Under the pieces are notes generated by a model, which saw only the letters and a list, made by a program, of their open reading frames with translations, was not told where the DNA came from and ran no database searches. From the NCBI GenBank assembly GCA_028673005.1, contig CM054113.1:67735350-67799349 (forward strand): a stretch of 64,000 nt of DNA. The letters run 5' to 3'. The translations under genes and the position numbers were made by a program. Position 1 is the stretch's first letter. Every line of letters starts with the position of its first letter. Shown one piece after another: positions 41,898 to 53,639 of the stretch. This DNA comes from Tanypteryx hageni. Its lineage: Eukaryota; Arthropoda; Insecta; Odonata; Petaluridae.

Positions 41898-44800
41898 ACT
41901 GTTGTAATGCAAACAAATGTCTATAATATGTGAATAAATTTATATTTTAAGAGTTAAAACGTCAATTGAATGTCCTGTTGAAATGGTACGTGATAGAACA
42001 TTTTGGTTTGCAGATTTGAATTCAGCTACCCTCAATTTACTAAAATTACCTAATTCCATTCCGAGGACAGAAAAAAGTTTAAATTTGTTGAGCAGTGTAA
42101 TCGGCAATTATTAACGATGCAATCTATTAAGTTTGACGTTGCTACATATATAATTTCGATGCTTCGTAAAAAGCGCGAAGCGAATAACGCAATTATTTCG
42201 TCTATTTGAAGGCTTAATAGACACTAATTCAATCGGTGGCAACAATGCGGGTCGCAGCACCCGAAAAGAGTACGAAAAAGCCATAAAATTTCGAAAATAA
42301 ACGCGTATTTCTGACAAATTCTTCCGTGTAACATCTAAACATCGCAAGAATATTGTATTTTAGAGTATTAGCCGTCGAATCATTATAAATAGCTGCTTCT
42401 TACATATGTTTGTGAGATGTCCGTTGAATTTCAACGGGAAAGTTTTTTGTGAAATAAACAATGAACATAAATACCTTGACTTTCTTTGGATGGCAAGGAA
42501 ACAAACTCGTTCTTTTAGGCGTTGGTTATTTCAAGTCTCGAACTCCTACGATGATTCTAAGTACCTAATTTTTATATCCGAATGATTAATGTTCTATATT
42601 CAAATGTATTCCTTCTCGCAAATAACGCAGCGAATGTTGTTTACTATGGTTGCTATGAAAAGAATTTCTCTCTCCTTCTCTCTATCCCTCTCGTACTAAT
42701 TGTAAGAGCATTCAAAGCACGCTTTCGCCTGTAAGGATTGAAATAACAATAGGAATTCCTTAACAACGTAATTGGTTGGCAAGGCAACATCCCGTTAAAA
42801 TGCCAAGATTTCACCAAAATATGTGACTTAAACGTTTAACATGAGACATTTTGCACTGTAGGTGGGTAAAATGAAAAGAATAAGAAACTTTATAGTTTTT
42901 TCTTTAAAATGGACTAGATACGAAGATCATAGGTTAATTCTTTCTATTTTAGATCTCAAAAATAATAAAAGTCTGCAAGTCGAAAAGTCGATTTTTCGTG
43001 TTATCATATGTGAAATGGAAATGCCTACCTTGGAGTCGAACCTAGGATTTTTTCGAGATTTCTTATCGTCATCACCTTACAATATGGGAATTGAACATTC
43101 CTGCCAAATATCAAAAATGTATCTTGTTCCATTATTGAGTTATTCGCATTTTTAAGGCGTTACAGAGGGAGCCACAAAGGGACAGAAGTAGGCTTTTATA
43201 GATTTTAGATAGGATACATGATATAGGATATATATAGGATATATCATATAAAACCCAAGGTACTTCTGGAAGTGCTTACAGAGCTGAAATTTGGCATGAA
43301 GGTCATTGGGTACAACCTCGGAGAAAATCCAGAATCCCAGAAAAAGTTATATTTAAGGGTTATTTTTAACCCCAATATTCCATTTTAATACCCCATAAGA
43401 AAAGCATGTGATCTAAAAATGCATTTTTAAATTATTTACAATTACGATATAAAATCGGGACATGCACCATATTATGTATGGAAGAATGAAGTTTATTTTT
43501 CTTGAAGACAAAATTAATCAATGCTGAATTTGCGTAGAAATTCGATTTTAATCATAAAATTATGAAAAGTTTTTCGGTTTTCAACAATGAAAAATATTAA
43601 CTACCATGGCAACAACTCCAATGCCTTTTAATGAGAATTGATTTTCCATACTTCAAGAGCATTTATTTAATGCTTACAATTAGAATGCATTATAATCCAT
43701 TTAATTTCAGCCAACGACATATTCATATGATGACGTGATAATTTTAAATAATTTTTTTACCCGTACACGTACTAAAAGGTACGGATGATGACGCCTTAGA
43801 TCTAACACACAAAATATCCCAATTTTTACATAAATTTCAGTGTAACATATTGGCTATAGACAATGTTGATTATAGTTATTGCTGAAACAGGGCGATCTGA
43901 GCCATGAAACTTGTAATTCGAAAACTTGGACGAGAACCGATTGCCAGAGAATTTAGAAATTCCGGATAGATGCCTTAATTTTGCGGAAAATGAAAACTAT
44001 TGGCTTATTTATATCTGCGTAGTTAAAATGCTGTCGTGCTGGTTTATTTACGAGTTTGGATCTTGGTGTATGGTGAGTTTTTAAGCGCTTGCAGTTTGCA
44101 AGCACCGAAAACTCGTAAAGCAAAAACGGAAAAATTCGGTCCATATTTACGTATTTTAATGAATGATGAAATAAAATTGCACCTTGAAAAATCGGAACTC
44201 CTTTGTTAACATATGGGAATATATACGAAAATAGTTTTTCCGGGTTCTCCTAGTTGGCAGAATCAAAATGGCGTTTACAGCATTTCTCTATGACAAATTG
44301 TTCAAGAGATAAAATGGGGGATGGACGGACAGGCGGATGCATTGAGTAATTGTCATATATTAAAGATAATAGAGTAACAAAGGATAAAAATAGAATAAAA
44401 TGCTACACGAACACATTACCAAGTTAGCGTTATTGGAAATGAAAAGAGACCGAGAATTGTTTGTTAGGGGGGAGGGGACTAAGGACATTTAAGGTACTAT
44501 ACACTAGGAACAAGTTGATCCAAACGGAAGTTCTGTTGCCTACTTTCCTACTTTATTTAAGTGTGGTGCGGCAGTTACTTATACTGGCTTTAATAACTTT
44601 AAATCACCGCGGATGAGATGCTCCTTGTGTTCCCAAATTTCATAATTTTGCGTTATAAAATATTACAAATGCATTCGAACGGAAAACGAAATTTATCACG
44701 CGTATTTGTGTGGCAAAATAACGCATGTGTACGGTACTATACTGAATTCGAATCCAACAATAGTCGTTCCAATGGCAACACTATCGTAATGAGTGATAAA

Positions 44801-44999
44801 AACTGCAAAAACGCCAGTATTGACGCGAAATTCGAAGAAATAAGCAAAATTATACGATAAAAATTAGAATCTTTATTCCTTTCCTCGGAGAATAGTACAA
44901 TATCGCTCCGATATTACGTTTCTAAGATATTTTAATGTGCAAGAGAAAATTATCCTACACGATGGATTTCAGATTTCCCATGTAAATTAAATAGGAAGA
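41898..44999. other. intergenic, unassigned
   Basis: AT-rich. Includes an ATATAGGATATA-rich patch at 43,210-43,245, a stretch ending GGACGGACAGGCGGATGC near 44,335, and a second GGACGGACAGACAGCC stretch beyond it near 45,130; such tracts are common in degraded arthropod repeats. No gene recognised. Confidence 0.45.
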
Positions 45000-45064
45000 A
45001 TAGTTCCTGGAATCGAACCCGGGACTTTTAATACAAAAACTATCCTCGGGAGCTCGAGCCCAGT
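45000..45064 (-). repeat. tRNA-like block with good B box
   Basis: On the minus strand GGGTTCGATTCC (perfect B box) follows about 40 bases after a GGGCTCGAGCTCC segment that could be an A-box relic. The cloverleaf stems do not close, so it is likely a SINE head or tRNA fossil. Confidence 0.4.
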
Positions 45065-45194
45065 AGCAAGAGATTTCCACCAAGTTTCATGAAAATCGGT
45101 CCATTGCTTCAAAAGTTAATAGGGGGACGGACAGACAGCCAGACACGACGACGGAACTATAAGCCTATTTCCATTCTGGAAAGTAAGCCAAAAA

Positions 45195-45530
45195 GAGCCA
45201 GTGGTGTAGTGGTTCGAGTGTTTGCCCCGCCAGCTAAAGCAACACCCGGTTCGAATCCTTAAGGCGCTTGGCCCCCTATTTGTGCGTGTTGAAACTAAGG
45301 AGACGATGACGAGCCAATGAAAAAAAGAGAAATAAGTAGTACGCTGAAATCAACACTCCGTTCTTCGAAAGGGGCGTTAAGCCGTTGTCCCCTTTGGTGC
45401 AGACTAAAAGCCGGCACCAGGTTTCTCTCCTCCCTTGTAATCCAGCTATTCATTGCACTACCTCTTAGATACCCCATTGCGCGTAGGCAAGAGGTGAATT
45501 AGCTGGGCGTAAAAACGTAAACGTAAAGTA
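45195..45530 (+). repeat. tRNA-derived SINE, copy 1
   Basis: Starts with a tRNA-like head: A box GTGGTGTAGTGGTTCGAG and B box GGTTCGAATCC about 40 bp on. A body of about 260 bp contains CCCCCTATTTGTGCGTGTTG, ATCAACACTCCGT and CTATTCATTGCACTACCTCT. The tail contains AAAACGTAAACGTAAAG. A second copy in inverse orientation lies at 55,823-56,158 and shares the body throughout. RNA polymerase III promoter structure and two copies in one window support a SINE family. Confidence 0.85.
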
Positions 45531-46045
45531 AGCTAAAAACCCCACTGCAGGAAAACGCCCACACAAGAAAGGGGGTTGAAAAACCTGCCAAATCTACTGA
45601 TAGCGTTATAGAAGGAAATTGTGGAATTCTATTCCGCCACGAAGTGGAGAATGCCATTCCCATAATATTATGATCTCTACACGAATCGAAAGAATAGTGA
45701 TCGATAGTATTAGAAACGAACGACTCAATCACGTGACGGAAACCACTGTGATAAGGGGGTCAAGTTGTGAAAAGGTCCATAAAGGAGGGGTTGAAGGGTT
45801 TTGGATTAAGGAGGACGGAAAGGAATATTTACGCGGTTAAAATCTTCCCGGGAAGAGGTGTCAAAATAAAGACCCGAGTCGCTGTTTGTGCAATATTTCC
45901 GTAAAAGGCATCGATTCGAGAAAAAAGTTGCGCCAACGAATCCGCGGTTTCCTCGTCCCCAATTCCATCCCTCGGAAATAAATACGCGAAAAGGTTTTGA
46001 AAGTTCCCAACGAATCGCATCAAAATAATATCTAAGTGTCTAGGC
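45531..46045. other. spacer, unassigned
   Basis: Between the SINE and the hAT element. No gene found. Confidence 0.5.
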
Positions 46046-46460
46046 CAGGGGTGGGTAATCTACGGCCTGCGGGCCGCGTGCGGCTCTCGAGAGCGCTTTA
46101 TGCGGCCCGTGAAGTTGCGATGAAAAATCGATCCGTATGATTTAGCGCAGGCAATTTCATATTTGTTGATTGAAATATGGTCGTAAAACCTAGAAATTTT
46201 TAACAATAAAATTTGTTTATACTAACGGAATTCGCGATATAAATATTTCATATCAATTGACAGGATTCCGACCTATAAAAATTCGAATAAAGAAACGCAA
46301 GCCTGACCAATCATTCTCATATAATATCATATAATACCTAAATAACTTCCGGTGTAAACTCTTATGCGGCTCCCCCAAACATTCGCAAACATCAATGCGA
46401 CCCGCCTAAGCATTCGCAATTTACAGCGCGGCCCGTCATGTATAAAAGTTTGTCAATCCG
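46046..46460. mobile_element. hAT-like MITE, right end eroded
   Basis: The left end CAGGGGTGGGTAATCTACGG followed by CCTGCGGGCCGCGTGCGGCT is a classic hAT terminus. Toward the right, GCGGCTCCCCCAAACATTCG, GCGACCCGCCTAAGCATTCG and GCGCGGCCCGTCATG recur before about 46,440. The expected CCACCCCTG right tip and an 8-bp duplication (GTCTAGGC) were not found, so the right border is approximate. Same group as 23,449-24,016. Confidence 0.65.
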
Positions 46461-48313
46461 ATCAATCATAGACTTTACGATATTAATTAATGGTTTTTCC
46501 TATATTATAAGTAGGTACGAGTTTTTTCGCAAATTTACAGCTCGTGTCACTGCAAAGAAAGGAAACTTCCACGAAAAAGTAGATAATATTTTCTTGTTAA
46601 TGTGAGGTAAAAGCTGAACAAATATTGACGAATTTCATCGCATGCCAATTTTTTCATAGTAAAAATTTGTTTTTGTCGACGTGTAAGTGCCGCATCTCTT
46701 TTTGGTATGTAGTACATATTCTTCAACCTCAGCGAGTTAAATTGGTTACTGTTTATATTTTAAACATGGAAATGGGGTATCATCGCCGTCTGCTCTGGCA
46801 GAATGGTTTGTCAGGCTCTAGATTCTTTATTCGAATTTTTATGGGTCGTAATCCTGTCGATTGATGTGAAATATTTATATCGTGACGATTAATAAACGAA
46901 TGTGAATTCCGTTAGTGACGTTTATGGAATAATCATTGAACAAGCAAAACGCGGATTGGCCATTAAATTTTAACACCTTCATTGTCGGCCATTTGAAAGC
47001 CCCACGATAAAAAATATCGGCGACGCATTTTAAAGATGATCCAAACCTCGAGACATCTCGTTACAAAATATACGTTTTAGCTCATCTATGCAAAGATTAG
47101 CGAATATGTCACCTAAGGGTGTAAATTCGAATAGAGTCGATCGTGGGAGTTAAATCGTAAATCGATTTCAGCGGCGAAAGTGTTAAAAGCTGAGTTTGTT
47201 TTTGGACCGGTTAGAAGTCGAAAATTCCTTGTGGAGGTCTTATTCAGACGTATGATTGTTCAGTCATTTTATTATTTCACTGATTGATTAACAAAATAAA
47301 AATTTAAACTTTCTCATGTTACGTCATGTTCTTCCAAGTCCTTAGCGTAGTAATTTGGCCAATTTTCCTCATCTTTTTTGCAATGGCAGAAATAGATAAA
47401 AACAAATTTGTTTAAATACCTTAAACAATCGGAACTTTCCTTTCTATCGAGGGATGCGCGGTTTGTGCCACATCCGTCATTCCTCCCATTCCGCGTAATT
47501 TAAGATTCCGTAACAGGATGCAGAGAAAATCCTGACGCTTTCTCTGGGCACCCGTGGTGGCATTTCTTTTCGCCTCGCAAACATCATTCACCTGCATTGT
47601 TTTTGTTATCAACTTTCACCGTTGTGACTCGTATGTTCCCGCTAGCGGATAAGCTCGGAGGCTGACTTAGGTAATCGTTGGGGTACAGAGGGCTGTTGAT
47701 CTTTGAAAGAAAGCTCCAAGTGCGGTGTGTTCCCATTCATAAGTTTACATATCCATCAAACTGCCTTTGCGTAAGATGCAGTGTCTCGTTGCGAAAGAGA
47801 GGAAGTTCCATCCGTACTTACCCCGCAAGCGAAAAGGCAAGCCGCAAATTCGCCTGCGGCAGATTTACCCTCGCGCGCAATTGATGATTTAGTACGGATG
47901 CTATAATTGCGTTCGTGTACAATGCCGTGAGGATCTCTCTTTCAATCGTCGTACGTTATTCGAGGCGCTAATGATGGAGAGGGAAACTGGTATAGTATAA
48001 TTGTCTTTTGTGCGTTGTTTCGCTTAATGCGTGCACTTCTTTGCCGGTTTGAGCGTGTTGAGTAGGTCGATTTTCGTGGTGGTAAGCTTAATCGGTCCCA
48101 AGCAAAACTTCGATGCGTATTTCTTGTATTCCTGTTGTTTTTCTGGAGAAGCAGAAGATCTGCCCGATAAACTTGTTTCGCTCGCCTTTTCCATTGTTTC
48201 TCTGGCCATAAATGTTTCCCTACCGTTTCAGTAAGTTTAGCTTTAAGTGGTCGAGGCAATCTCTTCTTGCAGCTAAGCAAATTTTCTCTCACAAATTCCG
48301 TTCACCTTGCTTA
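46461..48313. other. intergenic, unassigned
   Basis: No gene recognised. Frames at 47,940-48,290 on both strands overlap one another and carry no family motif. Confidence 0.45.
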
Positions 48314-49271
48314 GGGGCCATCCTTAAATGATGTCACAGCATTTTTGGGATTTTTGACCCCCCCCCCCTCCCCCCTCTGTCACAAAGTGTCACATAGAGC
48401 TTCACCCCCCCCCCCTCCCATGTCACAAAGTTGTCACACAGTCCCTTAAGAAAGGAAGATTTTTTGTATATAACTAGAGTTAACAGACTTCAATTGCTAA
48501 AAATGAAAGACGTATTCAAGAAGATTCGGTTGTTTGCAAACTGGTCTGCAGTGTTTGATTGCCATTGTGACGCGACGCCGTGGCAAGTGGCATGGGTGTG
48601 CCGGCCCTTGCAATTGTGTCAAATTTTACCCTTGAACGATGAAATGCCAATATATTGGGCCGAGGGTCTAGCGGCATTAATGGCCGCTGTGTCCATGTGT
48701 AAAAATGCTCCCATGTATTCAAGCATTAATGTATATACTGACAATATGGCTGTATTAGCCGCAGTCCAGAAAGGCTCTGGATTACTATTTTCATGTGATA
48801 TGTATATTGCTTTGCTTATGCTACTAACGCCTGGGTAGGAGGTCGGTCAGAGTAGTCAATGTCGGGGCGTGCCGCCAGCTCAATAACAGTCAAGGAGACT
48901 AGAACATAGAGGAGGACTAGAACACCAACACAATAACAACTTAAGCTGATAATTAAGTATACAGCTTAATATAATAGTTATTGGAGTTTTTCTGTGAGGT
49001 TTAGTTTTGCATTATGTTTTTCAACTGTTATTTACAAGTTTCTACCAGAGGGCCAGTGGCAGGAAAGATGAGTCAAACGGAGAATAAATAAAAGTTAGTG
49101 AATGTCACTTCAAGAAAATTAAGGAAATAAAGCGCAAGATCTTGGCAAAAATCTTTACTTATTTGTGACATCACATTGTTTTACATATACTCCCCCCCCT
49201 TGTCACAAAATGTCACATATTCCAAGACCCCCCCCTCCCCCTTAAGCGTGACATCATTTAAGGATGGCCCC
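48314..49271. mobile_element. 958-bp element with perfect 24-bp TIRs and internal RNase H-like ORF
   Basis: The ends are perfect 24-bp inverted repeats beginning GGGGCCATCCTTAAATGATG, flanked on both sides by TTA (48311-48313 and 49272-49274). Just inside are C-rich tracts and TGTCACAAA-GTGTCACAT blocks (48,378-48,400 and 49,201-49,219). These are direct, not inverted, repeats on the + strand. A 3-bp TTA duplication fits PIF/Harbinger, and could also arise from tyrosine-recombinase (DIRS-like) insertion. The interior carries an RNase H-like ORF instead of a transposase. Probably non-autonomous, mobilised in trans. Confidence 0.8.
48431..48838 (+). CDS. RNase H-like domain protein inside the TIR element
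   Basis: A 135-codon frame within the 958-bp element. It shows an RNase H-type order: Asp in HCDATPWQVAWV, Glu in PIYWAEGLAALMAAV, Asp in VYTDNMAVLAAVQKGSG. This D-E-D layout is that of RNase H domains attached to reverse transcriptases of retroelements, and the DATP and TDN motifs resemble those of retroelement or pararetrovirus-type enzymes. No reverse transcriptase, integrase or recombinase is adjacent. It ends at TAG 48836-48838. The ATG lies in the left subterminal repeat, so the real start may be further in (for example MKDVFKKIRLF). Whether it is expressed, or just a captured fossil still open, is unknown. Confidence 0.5.
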   Translation: MSHSPLRKEDFLYITRVNRLQLLKMKDVFKKIRLFANWSAVFDCHCDATPWQVAWVCRPLQLCQILPLNDEMPIYWAEGLAALMAAVSMCKNAPMYSSINVYTDNMAVLAAVQKGSGLLFSCDMYIALLMLLTPG

Positions 49272-52200
49272 TTATCTCGCAGCTTGCTCGTGTTTATCTC
49301 CTCGTGAAAAGAGCGTCTCCTGACGAAAGCTTTTTATCTTTCTGTTAGATAATGAATTGTCTGCCCGAAACATTATGTTGAAAGCTCGAGGTTTTGTGGA
49401 AAAATGATTTACGCCGCACAAATTGTCTTAAACGCTCATCAACTATCCGCATTCCTCTATAGAGCGTGAGTTGCGATTACCGCGTTAAATTTTCGTGCCT
49501 TGTTTTTTGTAGTATTGTATGTATATTTGCAAATGGGAAATAATTAACGTGCCCTCACGCAAGTCATATATGATATAAAGTTAAAGTGTGCCATGTTTGA
49601 GTCATACCGAAGATGACGGAGGACCAAGGTCGTAGGCGATGAGTGTCATTCAAGTCGCTTGACTTGGCGGTTTTCGTACGAAGTGAATGATCCTAATCTA
49701 TCATTGTCTGCCAAATTTCGATGCGCGGCAATGGCCTGCATACTCTGTTTATGGGAATGGTTTTTGTGTTATATGCGAGTTTTTTATTTGTAATCACATT
49801 TAATTTTGCACTGTTTTTTGATGCATTCCAGTGAAATATATCGTAGCTGCATTTAAAAAATTCTGTGAGCTTCATTTTCATAGCGCTTGGCGGAAGGTAT
49901 TCCAGTGAATAATCTTGGGAGCATCGTATGATTAAATAGGCTGTAATGTAAATAATGCTCAGTTTATCTTAAAATGAACGAAATTGCATCTTATTCGTGT
50001 CAATGTTTTTAGGATAGAAAATTAATTTTTGTTCAACTCGGCGAGTTCCATGTTTGATGCTTTCCATTTTTTGGTTACAGTTTATGAATGAACGTTTTTC
50101 AAAATATAATTTCTATCTATTAGCTGTGGTTTATTAAATGTATAAATAACTAATTTTCGAAAGTTGGCGATAATTATATGGCACACATTCTTTTCACCTT
50201 GATAGTATCTCATTGAAAAATATCCTATTACACTTCAACCCGTCCAATCATTATTTAATCAATCTAATAAAATATTAACAATAATTTATATAATAGTTTT
50301 AAATTCAATATGCTTTAGCTAAACTTTGTGAAAGTTTCACGGTTACGAAATAAAACAGTTTATTACTCTTAAATGATATGCACCTTTATAACAAAAATAC
50401 ATTTCAGTGGACTAAATTACCCAAAGTCTGCGTCGTTCAAAATTACTTTATTTTCATTGACATGCAACTAAAAAAACTTGAGGGCCTCTCAGTGTGACCT
50501 TCACTTTCTCTGTTCTTATGTATATTTCCTAACAGTTACTGAAATATTCGCTGTTTTGGTGTAGTTACGTGTTTTAGAGATTAATCCGCGTCTTGGGCGA
50601 TCGTTTGTACGTATTATTCCCCATTGTTGTTTAAGTCATTCTTTCATCGAGATGATAGCGTAATCAGGCCCATGGAATTGTTTTTTTGTCCAAGTGAGGG
50701 GTTGTTGGAGGAGGGCTGAAGCAAACTCGCTGCGTAATTAGTTCTAATAGTAGAAGTTAGTGTATTTACGAATTTCCAATCGACGATTTCATCGGTTTTA
50801 TCAAATTCCTCGGTTCGATAGTATTTGTTACCTAACGGAAATAGCGAAAGTGACAAGGCACAACTCTCAAAAACAGTCGAGATATATGCGTTTAAAAAGT
50901 AAAAAAAAAACACTTTTGCAGTTTCTTCTTCCATTACTTGCTACTCGGTAGCATTCACTGTATATTCCACGTTAAACCCCGACGTAAGAAGTCGGTTTAA
51001 CTGACGGAATGCACGAGATTGTAATGCGGTATATATTTTTTATAATTCATTGAGTTAAATTGTTGTTGCAGCCATCAAAATTTTGTTTCACTTCGTTATT
51101 AAGTGAACCTCATTTTCATCGACGAGTCGTAGGTAATTGCAACACGTAAAATCCGATTGTTCGGCGTGTAGGCTTTCATTCTTTTGCAAATTAAAATTAG
51201 AAGAAACTGACCATAGATCTTCGGACGGGAGCTGCTTTAAAGAGGAATGGTTAAGTAGGTTTTTACCACTACATCGTACAGCCACACGCTAAACTGCAGT
51301 CAGTCTTACCGCCCCCATCATAGCAATGAGAAATCGTTTGCGGCAGCTTTCCAGCGTGACCCCACCATTTCCCTCGAGGAACCTCTTCTCCAAATACTAC
51401 TACCCACTCTTCTCCAAAGCCAGACAATCTACAAGGTTGCCTCTGTTTACATTTTCTAAGCTAGTGCCAACGACTCACAACCAGCGGCAAAAGGCTTAAC
51501 TGTTTACTGAAAGTATCCGAAAACATGGTTTCAAAAATTACCGAGCAATAGTGATTATTGTTTCATATTCTGAAGATTTGCCATGGAATACGAGAAAAAG
51601 TTATTTAACTTTAAGCTTAAAGGGTTAAGCTTCCTCTCCCAGTTCTTACAATTGTGGTAGCTTACCTACTTTCGGAGAAAATAGAGCGCTAGTAATTGAT
51701 AGTTTCCATGTTGATTGCGGACTTACAAGTAATAAAAGTACGTTAAAAAACGGCATCTTTTAATGATTGATAGTTTAATAATATACAGAAAACTACATTC
51801 AGATATTATTACTGGTTTGCGAGATATGTTTCGGAAATTGCATCTAAAGTCGGCCGTTGCAGCCTCTGTGAGACGTCCTCTTAATCTTTAGAATAGAATT
51901 CTGCTCATAATTACAAAGCTGATTTTTCAGTATGTCGAAAACCCATCTACATGGAACACGTCACTCAGTAGCTCTCTCTCTCTTCATCGTTTTTCTCATG
52001 CTGCTTTCCATTCTTTGATCCACCGCCTTCTTTAAATATCCCTCCCTCTCTCTGTAATTTCCAGAAATGTCTCGACATTATTGACCACATTTCCACTAAC
52101 ATTGTTCATTAGAGACAATTGATTGACAAATCTCTTTCAAAAACACTCATTGTCTCCAAAATAAAATATTGTCTATTTCTCAATGGGTTTCTTCAGGGCT

Positions 52201-52669
52201 GTTGTATGTCGGCGAAAATCCTGCTCGTAGGGTTTTCTTTCACATAAACCGTCTTATGACTTTTCCAAGCCTGATCTGAGACCTGATTTTGTTTCTCTAT
52301 CATTTACAGTCTACGTTATAAAAAATTATTTTAGAAAATTGAGGGTACGAAATTCCGCGTAATGATGATAGAGAGCCAAAAGAATTTCCAGCGGCCAGAA
52401 AAAGGAAACGCTGTTTCGGCTTGAAGATTCCAATTTCGCAAAGAGTTTTCGGAGAAAAAAATCATAACCGTTCCTTAAATCCAAAATTTTCACAACAAAT
52501 CATAAGGTTATAGACTGAATGCTTTTGTATATTTTTAACATCATTACTTCCGTTTCGAAAGAGTCATTTGTGATAAAAGAGTATGTTTTCCAAAACTTCT
52601 CCCCTCAACTGCCATCGCCAAAAATCGCTAGTATGTAGTTACGGTAATTTCTAGATTACCATCTATCCA
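49272..52669. other. intergenic, unassigned
   Basis: AT-rich with scattered CpG. Short frames at 50,640-50,950 on opposite strands are mutual shadows. No gene or repeat recognised with confidence. Confidence 0.5.
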
Positions 52670-52925
52670 TCTCTAATATCCATAAGAAAGTTGTGAAAAC
52701 CAGACGCGCATTTCGTCTACAAGGCAGCCTTCTTCATAGGTGATTTACCGCTAGTAAAATCTTTTCAAGTGGTGATTTAGATACTAATATTAGTATCGGG
52801 GGATAACCACTGATGACTGTTTCGCGAGAATTCTCATCTAGTTTTCCCAATCTTGTTATAGTTTGTCCATTTGATTTTAGCCATAAGGTGAGCTCGGCCA
52901 TTCTCAATGGAATGGTAATTCACTT
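52670..52925. repeat. dispersed repeat, copy 4
   Basis: Begins with CCATAAGAAAGTTGTGAAAA and CCAGACGCGCATTTCGTC, which parallels the hairpin head of copy 1 (CCATAACAAGGTTATGAAAA, CCAGATGCAC), and ends with TTTTAGCCATAAGGTGAGCT and GGCCATTCTCAATGG. It contains a further AAGGCAGCCTTCTTCATAGG palindromic piece. The longest copy, probably nearest the full unit. Confidence 0.6.
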
Positions 52926-53044
52926 AACATTTTTCATAACCTTATTGTTTTTATCCATTCAATCCTCCTTCCTGTTTTCTTAACCTCTACTTAAAACAAT
53001 TAATATAATAACTGTGGTTATATATAGTTATATTACCATCAGAT

Positions 53045-53118
53045 ATTGGCAGAGCGCTTGTTAGCTTGTCTGACTCGAAATTCTAGGATCGCGGGTTCGA
53101 ATCCTGTCGTAGGTATTG
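53045..53118 (+). repeat. tRNA-like block, perfect B box
   Basis: GGCAGAGCGCTTGTTAGCTTG resembles an A box with extension. GGGTTCGAATCC (53,093-53,104) is a perfect B box, spaced about 45 bp. The acceptor and anticodon stems do not close well, so it is more likely a SINE/tRNA fossil than a working tRNA. Confidence 0.4.
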
Positions 53119-53630
53119 TCATATTTGCTTGCTTTAGTCAGTGTTAATAGGCTCGCGTTGAAATGCCCTGAAGTTTCTACTTTGGAGCTAATTAACAATT
53201 AAATTACAATTCTGACTCATAAACTTTGATATTTTTTTATGTTCTCGATATTTATTTTTCGTGATTTTCAATAGTGACATTTTTCACGTCTATTCTACGG
53301 AAATAGCGTTGTTATTGGTTTTCGGGAAATATCTTCGTTTTTAATTTTTCCTCTGAAAATGTCCTTCCTAGTTTGTTTTCGCTTTCTTTTTAATTATTAA
53401 CTCCTAACGAATTAAACATTTTTTCTTCAATACATCTGACCGTAATCAGTTTCACTTAGCCGCTCCAAGATTCGAAAACATTCGTAAATAAATTGAATTG
53501 AACAACCAAGATACTAGAAAATTATCGAGCTTGTCCCATGGTTGAAAACAAATTCGAGAATCAGCACGATATATCAAAACAATTGAAAATTTCCGATTTA
53601 TCTTATATATCTCCAATACCCGTCATGGCT
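53119..53630. other. AT-rich spacer
   Basis: Nothing recognised. Confidence 0.5.
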
Positions 53631-53639
53631 ATTGGTGAT

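Noticed and set aside
47942..48292. 116-codon minus-strand frame beside the TIR element
   Set aside because: Competes with an equally open + strand frame and has no motif.
53045..53118. Functional tRNA gene
   Set aside because: The B box is perfect but acceptor and anticodon stems do not pair; listed only as a tRNA-like repeat.
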